In this document: one piece after another, positions 11,030 through 24,400 of the stretch
Numbering within the stretch: position 1 is the first letter of the stretch
Layout: each line of letters opens with the position of its first letter
Assembly: GCF_040807025.1 (NCBI RefSeq)
Contig: NC_090967.1
Span: 3,284,001-3,348,000, forward strand
DNA: 64,000 nucleotides
Direction of reading: 5' to 3'
Source of the DNA: Struthio camelus
Taxonomy: Eukaryota; Chordata; Aves; Struthioniformes; Struthionidae
Notes under the pieces: model-generated
What the model saw: only the letters and a program-made list of their open reading frames with translations
The model's database searches: none
What the model was told of the DNA's origin: nothing
Translations under genes and position numbers: made by a program

Positions 11030-13265
11030 AGAAGTGGTAAGAAACACAGCTGCTGGTTCAAAGGGAAATTTTCACAAACATCAGAATGAGGGAAGTCGAA
11101 CACAGGTGGCAAGTCCCTGCAAAGCTTAAAAACAAACTGCGGTGGAAAGCAGACTGGTTACCCAAACCCCAGAACCTGCAGAGGACGCAGGCGCTCATGG
11201 CATGCACTTAAATTTTCCTATGCTCTTGCTATTTGCTAGCACAAAAGGGAGTGACGGTGCTCTTTAAAACAAGGAGTGATTACAGGTGCCGGTGTGACTG
11301 CCCCAACTTAGCAGCCAGACCTACAGCACAGCTGAACAGCTTGTTTCCTTCCTTCGTTCTCACTGACAGAAGCCACCCAGGGGAGCCAGGCCAGGGCCTG
11401 CAGGTGTGAAGGCTCCGGCAGCTTAGCCAGGACTTCCTGTCGCTCCCAGCTGGTGCACGGGGCAGCACAGCATCTTCTTAGCAGCTTGGGTTTAACTGCT
11501 GAGCAGCTGATCCCACTCTGTGCTTCCAGCAGCAGCCACCTTCTGCCACAGCCCGAGGTACAGGGCCTCAGCAGAGCCGGTGCAGCTGCTGTGGCGATGC
11601 CTGTGCATTTCCAGACAGCACAGTTGCTAATGGTTTGTTTTCCCCCCCGCCTCCAAGGAATAGATGCTGCTCTGTCCAAGACTTGGCATGAAACACCTGC
11701 AAGCCCCAAACCGCCAGGATGGCGCTCTCCTTCCCCTGGAAGGACGGTGCCGACTGCTGTTTCTTTTATGTGCCTGCTCATAGCATGCAGTGTGCAAAAC
11801 TGAAGTGTAAAAATATGCTTGGATAAATGCAGAGAGCAGGGCAAGAGTCCTGGTGCTCAAAGCCAGGAGTGCTTGGCGCCAGCTCCACTGTACAAGGTAG
11901 CATTGTGTAGTTAAGCTACTGCAGCTCATTAAATACTTTACATTCACTCCAAGTGCTTCCTGGCTTTGTGTGTTTTTTTGGTTTGGTTTTTAGTTTTTTT
12001 GTTTGTTTTCTTACATGCAGAGTCTCTCATTTGCAAAGCAATTGGTTTCTATTGTTGCTTCCATCCTGCCCGATCCGTGCAGGCCCACAATGCAGCATAG
12101 CAAGCAAGCAAGCAAGCAGCCTCCCTAAGGACCAATCTGGGATTACAATATTGGGTTAGTGTTGAATGCAGAAAACAAAGGACCTGCTGCTTCCTTCCGC
12201 AGCAGGAGCTTATCAAGTGATAATGAGGCCAACCAGTCAGTGCAAGCCAGGGATTTTTCCTCAATGCAGAGCTGGTAGGCTCCTGACCATCACATCCCCA
12301 GGCATTTTCTAATAGTCTGATTTTCACAGGTTCTGGTCTTACTGGCAAGCACGGCAAGTACCAACAAAAACAAATGCTTCCGTTCCAGTTGTGACAGTAC
12401 CAGATGTTGAGCCGCATATTAATATTGGCATGTTTCTGCCACAGTTTGTGCATGATGCCAGACTGAGAGGAAGAGAGGTGCAGACTGACTTCTGTTCTTC
12501 AGTTTCTGGACATCCGATTAAGACCAGGGCTCCAATTTGCAATCTTAGCTGCATTTGCAATCCACAAAAAATAAAATAAAATAAATGAATGCAGCTTTAA
12601 CTGAGGTCAATTGCATGAGCTTCCCCCCTGTAATTCATGTTAGTGATAACTATTGCTTGCAATGCTGCCTTACAGAGGAAGGCTAAAAATTGACAGCCTG
12701 ACTTAGTCATTCAAAATGTGCAGGAATAGAAATTTTGGTGTCTGCAAAATTAAGGCCAGTTTAAAATACAACCAACGAAGAACAGCACCATTCCAGTGTC
12801 CCACGCTAATGACTCCTTTTTGTTCATTCACTTCATGCTTTAGAGCTGTCGCCACTGACAGAGCAGGTACATGACCAGCACCTGATATGCATACTGGGGA
12901 TACAGGCCTGGCAGGATTCCCCTCATTGAGGCAAACCAGTCCCTAGCCGCTTCACACAGTTGCGTTTGAAACAGCTTCTCATTTCCTCCAGAGTTTTTGG
13001 CACAAGATGCCCCTTACCACCCCCAAAGACACAAGCACTTCAGATCTGGGGTATATCCATGTCAAACAACATAATACTTAGGGGAAACGTTTCCCCTGAG
13101 TACTATACAGCATTTGCGACGTTTGGCAGTGGTGAAACACAATGTTAATTCCAGGGTTAACTGCATTTCAGGGACTGGCAAAACAAGCTATTGACAAAAT
13201 TTATTTTCAAGGGCATACAAACTGGAAGGGTCTTATAAAATAATGACTACTTAGAAACCAAAAAA
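11030..13265. other. Intergenic stretch downstream of AP3D1, no gene found
   Basis: Includes a short (GCAA)n tract at 12101-12119 and an (AAAAT)n tract at 12566-12585 that supplies plus-strand AATAAA hexamers. No coding exon was recognised. In human the IZUMO4 gene converges on AP3D1 here, but I see nothing like it. Confidence 0.5.
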
Positions 13266-13285
13266 AGTTAACTTTGTTTTGAAAG

Positions 13286-13291
13286 TTTATT
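13286..13291 (-). terminator. AP3D1: AP3D1 polyadenylation signal AATAAA
   Basis: TTTATT on the plus strand reads AATAAA on the AP3D1 strand. It is the first canonical hexamer I saw after the stop codon. A second lies at 13200-13205. Usage is inferred. Confidence 0.5.
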
Positions 13292-15091
13292 GGATCATCT
13301 TGACACAAAATCATTACAGCAGCTTGTGGTATGTTTCTTTTTTTTTTTTTTTAAAGGGAATGTTGATAGCAAATAATTTTGTGAATGTAACACATCATAC
13401 AGTTTCAAAATTCTAGAATCACTGCACAGGATTCTGTAAGAGAAGACTCTACATGCTAAAGTGACAGTTTTCATCCATGAATTAAAAAAAACACTAATTG
13501 AGGAACATTATCCTTTAAGACAATTTCAATACGTTCAGCTCCTAATACACAAACTGGCTAACCAACGGAGGTTGACCAATACCAAGAACTACCGCTTCAC
13601 CAGCGGTGAAGCCTGCTGCAAAAGAATTCCTGCAGCACACAAGTGCAGTCAGAATATAAAGCTGGTCCTAGCAATAAAACCACAGCAGAGACTTTAAAAA
13701 AATACCCTAGTATGGGAAGAGTGTAAAGAGCACAATACACGTTTAAAGTACATGACATTAACCCAAAGGATAAGATCAACGCTTTACCCTGTTCCCTGCG
13801 TAGGGTTTTCGTTAAAGTCTACTGCGCATTGCTGACACCTTGTTGGAGTGGTGGCGGTGCCAGAAAGGTACAGACAAGCCTAACTCCTCCCTGGGGCCCT
13901 CTTGGTAATAGCAGCCGACAGTTCTTGACCCCTGCCTCAAAGTAAAACCGTTCAAGCATGTTCTCAGTGCGCTGGGTACGGAACTGCAACTAAAAGAACT
14001 GAAAACAATTTTGAAGCAAGAGATTTGGGAAAAGGACCTTAATTAAGCATATTTGTAAAGGACAGAAAGGCGTCCCCTTCCAGGGAGTGATTCCACATGT
14101 TTTCAATAGTGCAGAATGGACTTCACTCAAAGACTCTCCTTTTCCTCCTTCAAAAGTAACCTGTAACGTTAACACAAGTCTGTGCTGCTCCCTCACCAAT
14201 CCCTCCCTTCCTTCCATCCCAACAAGGACACCCCTGTTGCGGGGACCCAGTTGCACTTGTGCCGCTAAATCTGCATCCGCTGCTGTGGAGGCAGGGCTGT
14301 ACAAGCCGCAGGGACCACTGACGTGTCACAGCACCTCTGACTGCACAGCACAGAGGGAGGGAACAGGGCTGCATCTGCAATCTGGTCAGAGTACAAGGGA
14401 TTATGCATGTGGCCATTTCTCTAACCCGGTAGTGGTCAACCTCAGCTGGTGAGCAAAATGATATATTTAAAAAAAAAAAAAAAAAACAACCCAAACACGC
14501 AGGAACAGACCCCTTTGGATTTCCAGTTTCTCGCTACGCCCTAACTTTTCAGGAATGTGAAACTGAAGTGGACTCCTAAAACACATCAGCAGACTGCTCA
14601 AAGCGGGAAGGCATGATAGATTTTATGGAGGGAAGGGAACAGATAACCAAACAGTAATACTTTCAGCCTGTGTTTTATGTACTTACCCTCTATTCTTTCA
14701 ACTGTCACTAGAAGGTTAAGGCTCAAGGCAACTACTATAAACAGAAACTCAAAAACGTCCCAATTCTCACTAGGCTCATTTAGATTAGCCCTAGGAGATG
14801 GAGGATGTTTATATGCTGATCACAATGGATTTTTCTGCGCTCGAGATAATAATAATTATAATAATAAAAAAACAAAAGAGGCCTTCAGGTCCAGCACCAG
14901 CCTCTGCTAGAAATATACACCGACTACAGCAGCCCTGAAGACACATTCCATGGCTAAGGATCAAGTCAACCTTCCCCAGTAACCAGCACAAGCAACAGAC
15001 TGTGCTACTGTTGATAAACTTCTGCTTAGTCCACAATTCCACAGAGATGGCAAGGTTCATGGGATCATCATGAGCTGCTGAATAAATACCG

Positions 15092-15113
15092 CCCCTCCCT
15101 CCCTCCCTCCTCC
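15092..15113 (-). repeat. G-quadruplex-type (GGGA)n tract in the AP3D1 3' UTR
   Basis: The plus strand reads (TCCC)n; the mRNA strand reads GGGAGGGAGGGAGGGG, four G runs with one-base loops. Confidence 0.7.
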
Positions 15114-15355
15114 AGTCATGTCACCAGGATCTCTTTGGGCTAGAAAGGGTTAACACCACAGTTTGTAAAAAGTTTTGAAATAAAAAGGTAACGTATAGCC
15201 TTAAAACGTCTAAACGGCAAACAGTGGTGGAGTTAACTGAAAAGCACGTGCCCCAGGATAGTACATGCGTACGAGGGAGAAACTTAACACTTGGGTCTGC
15301 TTGTCTTTACACATTAGGTGTGTTTCTTGTAGTTGGAGTATTTTGTAAGGAATAT

Positions 15356-15451
15356 TCAGCACTTGGACAATGTCTCTTTCATCTCATCCAACAAGTTGCT
15401 AAGCAGGGTGGAATCACTACATTTCCCATCTACGGATACAGAGTTCTCTCC
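15356..15451 (-). CDS. AP3D1: AP3D1 exon 32, last coding exon (residues 1185-1215 and stop)
   Basis: Encodes GENSVSVDGKCSDSTLLSNL then LDEMKETLSKC and a TGA stop. The acceptor is TTCCAAG. The C-terminus ends as in mammalian AP3D1, so the protein is complete. Confidence 0.97.
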   Translation of the reverse strand, partial: GENSVSVDGKCSDSTLLSNLLDEMKETLSKC

Positions 15452-18400
15452 CTTGGAAAGAAAAAGAAGAAAGAAATCCATTAGCTTCTCCTTTAAGCGG
15501 GCACAACTATTCCCAGGGAAGCTTGCGGACTAGAAACTGTGCAGACTCCCCTGGCTGTATCGCCTGCACGGGAAGGAAGCAGGCTTAGACGAGAAGTCAG
15601 TTCAGGGGAGCTGCCAGTCCTGCTGCTACCCATCAGGTATGGGATGGGCAACAGGAAACCATCAGGGAAGTACAAGCGTGGTAGCGGTGCAGATAAGACT
15701 GCTAAGATGGGCCAGGTGAATTAAATGGCCCATGATGTCCCCAGAAGATTTAGATAAGAATATTTCTCTCTTCCCTGCAAGGTGGGAAAGGCTACAGATT
15801 TAGCATCTCTCAGCGTCCCATTTCAGAACATTACAACGCTCTTACCTTTTTTACCAGTAGGCAGACGTGATGACCTTGGATAGAACGACTGTACATTGAT
15901 GCACAAGAATCAACACGTTCCACGACTACAAAGAAAGCAGGAGTTTTAATTTATTCTGCTATTTCTGTAATAACGTTTGCTTCCCATGAAGAGGGACTAC
16001 TACTCTGCCTGGCCTCGAGGAGCAGAAGCTTCTACCGAGCGGAAGAGGAAGACAGGGTTAAGATGGCGTACGTGCCTGGCTCCTCCTGGCTCCTATCTGG
16101 GATATTTTGCAATACTGAGATTAGTCATATGTCTTTTAAGTAAACTGCAAAGGTTCTGTGGCAAAAACACTAATCAGAATGTAGATCTCTTCCCTAGAAA
16201 TACCTTCAATCAGGCAGTGCCTTACACATACACCAGAACGTGATGGAACAGCCATTTGTTTTGCTTTACCCAATCCCTGCATTTTAATTTAGAATTTCTT
16301 CTCAGTCCAAACTCAAGTAGCTCCATCTCTACCTTACTGAAACAAAGCACAGGGGAAAGAGGTAGGATGAAGCACCAGAAATCAAATACATCCCCCAGAG
16401 AACAGTTACAGCCCTAACTACGAGCAAGCTACTCCCTTGATACCTGTGATGTGTCTCTCAGGACTGGATGAAAGCCACAGGGACCCAAAAGAGAGCTCAT
16501 TTTGGGGGTCAGGGCAGAGGATGACATCCACGTGCTTGGAGGACATCAATGTATTACAAAATTGGCAAACACTCCTCTGCCAGATTTATTTAATCTGTAT
16601 ATCTGGTTCTGTCATCAAGACCACGGAGTGTTGCATGCTCTCCAAGAGCAGCAGAAATTTTAAAACATGGAATTTTACAGAAGGTTCTGCATCGAAGACG
16701 ACTCACCTGAAAAATGATGATGAAAACAGATCTTTGCTAGTAGATGTTGGAAAGAAATGCTAATTCCATCTACTTTAATAGAGCTCATGTGCAGGTCCCC
16801 AGACTCTAGCAGCTTGGCAAAAGCATCACTGCAAAACAGGAAGGGAAGTAAACACTTGTGCTATAAATTCAAGTGAAATCTGCCACATTAGCCCCATGCA
16901 GACCTTAAGATATCTCAGGATGCAGAAGTCCAAGTACGACTAAGTTCTAGTAGGAAAAGGGGGTTAGAGCAAACATGGGAACCATACTCCAGGCTGCCCT
17001 AGAGAACCCTATGATCTCAAACGCCACTACTTCCACATAGCCTCTTCTTCAAAATCACTTGAAACAAATTAGTGGACAGATTTTAAAAGTCAAACATTAC
17101 AGCAGAGAACTGAACCGTAACAAAAGCAATCACGAGCAGCCAAAGTCAAAAGCATGCTGCGTATCTTGCAGAAACGGCCTGCAGCCAAAGCTCAGCTTCA
17201 TATGGGTGGCAAAAGCACCAATGTCGTGAGGTGCCTCCTGGATGGCACTTACCTATAGCAAGGCGTCGTGATCAAGTATGAAGCGCAACTGAAGTGCAAT
17301 TTGAAATCTAGTTTTTCATGGGTTGAACCTTCATCATTCTGCAACAGGTCAAAGGAAAGGAGATGAATGGGAGCCCCGAGGCAGCAAGAGGAGGTACCAC
17401 CCCCACCTACCGAAAAGGCACAGATGAGACTGCTAAGGCTTCATTCCCTTTGATATGCCCTGTCAGGTCCTGAAGGATCAGTTTGAGGAGGGGGGGGGTG
17501 ACCCTCATGCTACAACATAAGGCCACTCTGAGACACAAAATTTGGGCAAGGGGCTTGATATATACACCTAAAACAGTAAAAGGACACGTAGCTGGATGGA
17601 TCTGGTTACATTTTCAGTTTCATCCTGCTGAAACATATCAAGCAGATTCAAATTTACACTAGCACTGAAAGATGTGGTATTACAGTTCACTATTTACCAA
17701 GCAAAATAATAAATCAGTGCTTCCCAACTCTCAAGCACTAAAAATAGGGCTGATTTACTGTTTTTTAAGAAACTCTTAAAACAGAGAAGAAACATTCTTA
17801 AAACAGAATTTTTGACTCTGAAGTAGCCACAACTGCCTCCATTCACTTCCTTTGAGCTGTTCATGTAGAGTTCCTTGATTTATAATCTTATTTCAATAAA
17901 GTCAATAGCTTATACATTCTTCAAATCAGGTCGATACTTATAAACAATGCCTTTAGCTAACTGCACTCTTGCTCAGTTTCCATCCCTATTAGTTCTATCT
18001 TAATTCTTATTACTATTTTTCCAGCCCTGTGCCAGGCTATTGGGTTATTGAGACTCTAGGTTGCATCCATGCTAGTTGGTTGCCCTCCTCCTCTTTCCTG
18101 GCAGATGCATCACCACAGTGATTTTCTAGCTAACCACGTGGCAAACGTTTCGGGCTGCATTGCTCGCACATTGCCAGGAATGACAATTTAGGACATGCTT
18201 ACATAGTAACTCAGGACGCTCTTTGCACAAGATGCCATGTAAAATACTTCTCACATCACAGAATGGGCTGGTGCAGCAGAGATGAAATGATGCCTAGGAG
18301 AAGCTCTAAAGCAGTGCCTTCCACCCATGTCAAGCTCCCTTATGCAGTTCCAAAGGAAGCAGAAGCACAAGAGTTTAAAGCTCCACTTACTTTGACTATA

Positions 18401-21400
18401 AAGGACAGTGTTCCTTTTAACTTCTGAGCCATAACAATACTCTGAAGTGTAAACACAAACTGAGCTTCATTAGAGATTCCTAGCATGAAGAGAAGAGAGG
18501 GAGAATTCAGGTCAGAGAATCGTTTCCATGTCTAAGCTGGGTCTAAAATAAAGTGACCACAAGGAGCTAAGCTTTAGGGATTGACCATTTCCCACCCAAC
18601 TAAGGTGTGAAGTTTTCCAAGGAGCTGGAATGGAGCTGTATGCGCACCTCCTCTTGTGAATTAACAGTGTTACGGCACTTAATTCTTGAGTCTCTGAAGA
18701 GCAACAGTGCTAGATGCCTTTTGGTAGAGGTCATTGAGCAAGTACCTAGGCAAAATGTGTCACGGTAGCAACATGCTTACACATTTACATAATTGAAAGA
18801 CATATGACTTTCCAAATAATTAACAAAAAATAATTGTTTCTAATGCTTTTCTTTTAATATATAAGTCTATATCAAGGACTGCCTTATACAGAATGAAAAA
18901 AATATGACCCCACTGGTTTCCACGGGAAGGGGGGGGGGGTAAAAAAAAGCACTCAAAAAAAAAAAAAAAAGCCCTAAATTCCAGGAAATTGAAACACTGG
19001 AACACCTCACAGAAGTTAACTCATCTACAAAGAAAGTGAAATTGAAAGCAGTTCAGTGACTCAGTTGTGCTGGGTCCTGCCTTTGTCCTCCATCTCATTG
19101 TCCAGTATCTCTTAATGGCTCAGCTCCCCCTTCAAACGGCTAGGTATTTAATGCAGACTTGCACTGCAAATGACCTCTGTCATTAAAATAGCGGAAAAAA
19201 GCTTGAGAATAGATCTAGAGTAGACTCTTAACAGTTCAAGGACCAGTACAAAAGAAATCTGCCTATATATATATATTTTTTTTTCATTTTAAACCTCATG
19301 GCAAAGTTCTTGTGATTTTGGGATTCCTGTAGTTGGTGATATTAGCATGTTCCAAGGTGTGCCAGAATGTAGTAATCTGAAAAAAAGAACTTGGACATTC
19401 AGACTCCTAGTTCTACATTAGAACTTTGCTCTTGCTATACAGAACCACATGCGTTTATACTGTCCATACTACTGTCGAAAGGTCACATAAATTGTGTGAA
19501 AGCATAATGAAAAAACAGGCAGCGGAACATGTCTTTCTGGAAAACAGTAAGACGTTTAAGCAATTCTTTCCACAGGAGGGCAGCGCAGGACTAAACATAT
19601 TCCGAGAACCCTGCACAAAGCTGGTCATACCAGGGGGTAGTTGGAAGGGCACAGGTATCCCATCATGTACCGATGACCCTTCTGGTCGGAGCATTTTAGT
19701 GTTGAGCGAGTCCAGGACATTTAGTTCCATGCTCTTCAGGAAGCTAGTGCTTTTGTTCTCAAAGATAACAGAGACAGTAACTTGACTGTCATTTTGCAGA
19801 TTTCCTTGAATATCGTAGGTCTGCAAGTGAAGGTTAAAAAAAAAAAATCACGGGGATGCTTTAGAAACCTCTAAAAAGGTAATTTGACACAGTTTTATGA
19901 TAATGAAAAGCACACTGGTGATCAGGTCTACAGTACTGCCGAGTAGTGGGAAAACATCAGCTCAAAAAACTGGTTAAGCGAGACAACCAAAGGAATGGGA
20001 ATGGAACCTTGTTAGCTTTCCAGCTGCTGGGATATAAACAGCTCTTCAGTTAAATGCTGTCTACATAAGTTGCTATATTATTCTGGGTATTATGCAGGGT
20101 ATTCCCTTCTTTTCCGAGAGAATACAAGAAGAGAAGTTATCTGTATTTGAACACCAAAAAGCTCACCATTTTAATGTAAGGATTTTCAGCAAGAAGGCGG
20201 TAACTGGACATAGGCTGGAAAACAAGAAAGAAATTACAGTCACAGTATAACAGAACTTAATTCTCTGAAGTGTCATCCTCCTTCCCCTCAAACACTGTTC
20301 AGCTCCTGCTTTTTCCCCAAGGTTAGAGTTGCCAGCGCAGAGCTACTCACTGGTAGTGGTTCATCATCTAGTGTTCCATTCTGTACTGACTCTGTTGTCT
20401 CCTCCTCACTGTGATGATGCTTCTTTTTGGATTTCTTTTTATCCTTGGACTTCTCTTCTTTCTCCTTCTTGTGCTTTTTCTTCTTATGCTTGGAGGATTT
20501 CTACCAAAAACAATAAGAAACTACAACAAACCCTTAAAATAAACTATCTTTCCAGATACCGCATCATGACCCCTCTACCAACACTTCAACTCTTTGCTTC
20601 CTGTGTGTCGAGCGAGAGCCAATCTCCTGGAAGACTGAGCGTAGTTTCCTCGTACAGCAGAGATCTGGGATAGAGCCCGCATTCCTTACACTCCAATTAC
20701 CACTCCATGTTGAGTCCCAGAATACCCTTGCTCCCATCCCTCCAGTCAGATGCCAATGCCTTAACTCACAGCAGCCAGGCCAGCAGGCAGCAGAAAGCCA
20801 AATCTCTTCAACTGACTTGAAGCGCAGCCTTGAAATTGCTAGCTGACCCTTGGTTCAAGGAACAACCAAACTTCTTGTTATGAAGTGATTAGAGCTCCCA
20901 AAGGGCATAATAGCCCACTGCTGCCTACTTGCAGATGGTCACTGCACTGTTGGCAATCCCTATGAGCTTATTTATGAGGAAGATGAGGAAAACGTGGCTA
21001 AGGTGGCAACAACTTAAACCACTTACCTTTCCTTCATCCTCCTCCTCCTCTTGCTCTTCCCTTTCTTCCGTTTTTACCCCTTCAGGTTCAGCCACAGCAG
21101 CAGCGCTCACTTCAGGCTCGCTCTGCATAGATGATCAGAAGGGTCATGACAGTCAAAACAGCAGAACCCTAGCCAAAAAGAAATCTCAACAGCGACACTC
21201 ACCTGTCACCCCCTGCCTCCCCCCTGAAAAAATCTCCTGTTATTTCAAGAATTACATCAGACCAACAGGGTACAAAACCTTTCCTTTGAGATCTCTGAAA
21301 CTTGGTAAATGTGATCACTCCAGGACAAAAGATACACATCTCCTTGAAGGAATCGGAACCTTTACATTCCCTGTCTCTTTGTCAAAAATCTCCCATCAAA

Positions 21401-24400
21401 ACCCATGAGATATTTTTCTGTTGGTCTACATGTCTCTCAGATCTAATGATACCGCTAGTGCCTAGTTCACACTAGGAAATAAAACTTTAGCTGATAATAT
21501 AATATTCAAATCCCATCACGGCCTGTAGCTGCATCTGTATTTCTAGCCACTGATCTGCATTGTAGAGTGAGCTTGAAACCTCTAGTTAGCATCTGCCAGC
21601 TGGGGAGATAAAATTCCACTGCTTCATGGCAATACATGGAGGAGATGAAGACCATCTTTCCCTTCTCTCCTGCACCGTGACAAGGCACTCGTATCACGGC
21701 CGAGACTAAGATCAGGAAAAGTTTCTTGTGACATGGCAAGATGTCTACCTGTGGCTGGGAAGTGGAGGCAGGTGGTGGAGCAGTGGAGAGCCAGAAATCC
21801 AAGTCTTCCCCCTGAAATCCAAGGGAAAAGACAACAGTTATGGTTGTTTAGATACTATTCCTAAAAAATTGATGTCTTAAATTAACACATAAAAGCTTTC
21901 ATGGAACTGCATCTCTCCAAAATGCTCACAAAGACAGATGCTGTAACACGTTTAGGAGCAAACGGTTCAAGGAGCTTAACTTCAGCCTTTCAGCACATTT
22001 AAAACCTGGACATAGGTGACAGTAATTGCAAATTTCCATCTAACAACTCCTTGAGGGCTCCTGCAAAATCAGTTGCTCAAAGTCTAAGTTCCTAGAGGAC
22101 AGATCTAGACCGCCTGAAACCATCAGTAGAGGTGGCAGCAAATGCCAGGCATACTGAAGACTGAGTTACTCTAAGTATTGCAACATCTACAGGCATTTAA
22201 AGCACATGGGCTGTGACTTAGGGGAAACTTGCATCTCTGTAGACTGGTTTACAAAAAGGATAGTTGAGTCTTCGGAGTAACTGTCAATTAATGCCAAATT
22301 TTAACTGAAAAAAAATTTTGGAATACACGGGGGCCAGGATATAGAATGAAGATGAGTTCCAGATATTTCACTAAGGAGAGTTCTTTGTTTTAAAAACTGA
22401 CAAAATATCAATGAACTCAACTTTGAAATTAGATCCGGAAGATCTGCAGCATAGGCTGCTGCAAGCTGAAGTCTTCTGACTGAGTGCTATTTTCAGTAAC
22501 AGAAATCTTTAAATACATGCTGTTATGGTAGTAGCAATTTAAGGAAAAGAAAATTGAAAACATTCAGCTCTTTGTTGTTTAGGAACAGTCACATGTGACA
22601 ACTGAAACACAAGACACCCAGCAATATATACAGCCTATAACAGCATTTTCTAAGAGAGTGCATATCTTTGAACAATTACCTTTTTTTCTTCTTCTTCCTC
22701 TACTACCTTTTTCTCTTTCTCTTTTTTCTTTCCTTTGTCTCTCTCTTTTTCTTTGTGTTTCTTTTCCTTCTTTTTGGGTTTCTTGCTCTTCTTCTCTGCA
22801 AGGGGAGCTTCTGCTTCTGGTGACTTCAGGTTCTCAGCATTTCTGTGTCTCTGCACTGGCAGCTTCTCACTGTCTGCTAAGGGTCTTAAAAAATAGAGAG
22901 ACCATTACCCTCCTGAGGTAATGCAGGACAGTCTCCCACATGTAGGACATTCTCTCCCACAGCCCAGATTATGTGCTGCACGCTTCTGCACCCCAAGAAA
23001 GGTTTGTTTATGCAACTGTACCACTGCTCTCATGGATTAGAAGCTGATAGAAACACTTTGCAGGTGACAGAGCCAAGCTTTTGCTAACACCCAAACACCC
23101 TTAAAACAGTAACTACACACTTGCAGGTTGAATAACACTTACAGAAGAACGCAGGCACATACCATTACTCTGCATGTCTATGAAACCACTCTCAAAGGAA
23201 GAGTGAAAAAGTAAAACAGGAGGAAGTATTTGCAATAGAGTGGCAATTCAAGCTGTGAACTGACTGGCTGGCTCTAACAGCCCTTGAAAGGCATGGTTTC
23301 TGTTATCAATGAATAGGTAACTCTGACTGGAAAAGAGGTAAGCAATGAATCGCTTCATTTTGGAAGTTTATGTTCTGAATCTGTGTTCAACCATTATATT
23401 AAAAAGCTGCATTTTATTTCAGATAATTGTTTGCAAGAGCACGGCTGGTAGTTCTGATTTATGTTGCGTCCAAAATTCATTACTTGGAAAAACACCACCA
23501 TGGAAGTTTCTCCATTCTTGTCAAACACTGTCCAGAAATCAGTGAGGTAGAAATCCACTGAGTGCCTCTTTTTCTACAACTTTTGCTTAACGTCAATTGT
23601 CACGTCTGAGCAGCAAACACCAGCTCAGGAAGACTTCTGCTGGTTTCCACTCACCTCAATTTTTTGCTTATATTGTAAGGAGCACTGGACTTGATCTATT
23701 TTTACTTTGAAACAGACACTGTATAGCCAGCAAGATCACATCTGTCTGAACAGTAAGCAGATCTCATTTTTAAACTTTTTCACATATACCTGCACAACAA
23801 CGGGGATTGTAGCTGGAAGTCAGCAATGAAGTTCTCTCACACAAACGTGAGGGTCAGTGATTTCAGTAGTTTCATGACCCTTCAAGTATTGATGCTGTCC
23901 ACCGAAATCAACCAACCTTACAAAGAAGGCCAACTGCTTAGCGATATATTCTTACCTGGAAGGCTTCCCTGAAACCAGACTGCATGTGAGCGTGACACAG
24001 ACATAGCAGTGCAAGCACAGAAAGAAAGAGAGAGGACAGAGATATGAGAAAACGTGACAGGAGAGCAGTGACTCATGTGAAATGGGAGGAGAACGGATGG
24101 AAACAATACAAAAGCCCAAAGATGCCTCCTGGAGCACAACATTTAGAAACTGCTCTGTTAAATGTTTTCTATGCTGTTTAGGCTTCTCATACAAACACCA
24201 GCTCTACTGCTATGAATTCATTTCCTTTCATATATTTGTCCCCTGCAGACTCAAAAGAGGAATCTGACTAATTTTTTTTTTTTTTGGGGGGGGGGGGGGG
24301 GCGGCTCAAAATCTGCTCTTCTTTTAGCTATCAAAGAAACTACCTCACATTTTTTAAAGGAATTGTGGTGCCAAACTCATACAGATTTCTTTGAGAGTTC

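Larger units (their letters stand above)
13266..15355 (-). other. AP3D1: AP3D1 3' untranslated region (left limit inferred)
   Basis: Sequence downstream of the TGA with no further coding similarity. It holds an (AAT)-rich stretch at about 14846-14870 and a run of four G-triplets on the mRNA strand at 15092-15113. The left limit is inferred from the AATAAA at 13286-13291, so the UTR would be about 2.1 kb. A second AATAAA at 13200-13205 could extend it by about 85 nt. Confidence 0.6.

Noticed and set aside
22595-22921. Phe/Leu/Ser-rich plus-strand frame
   Set aside because: Antisense of AP3D1 exon 22, same artefact.
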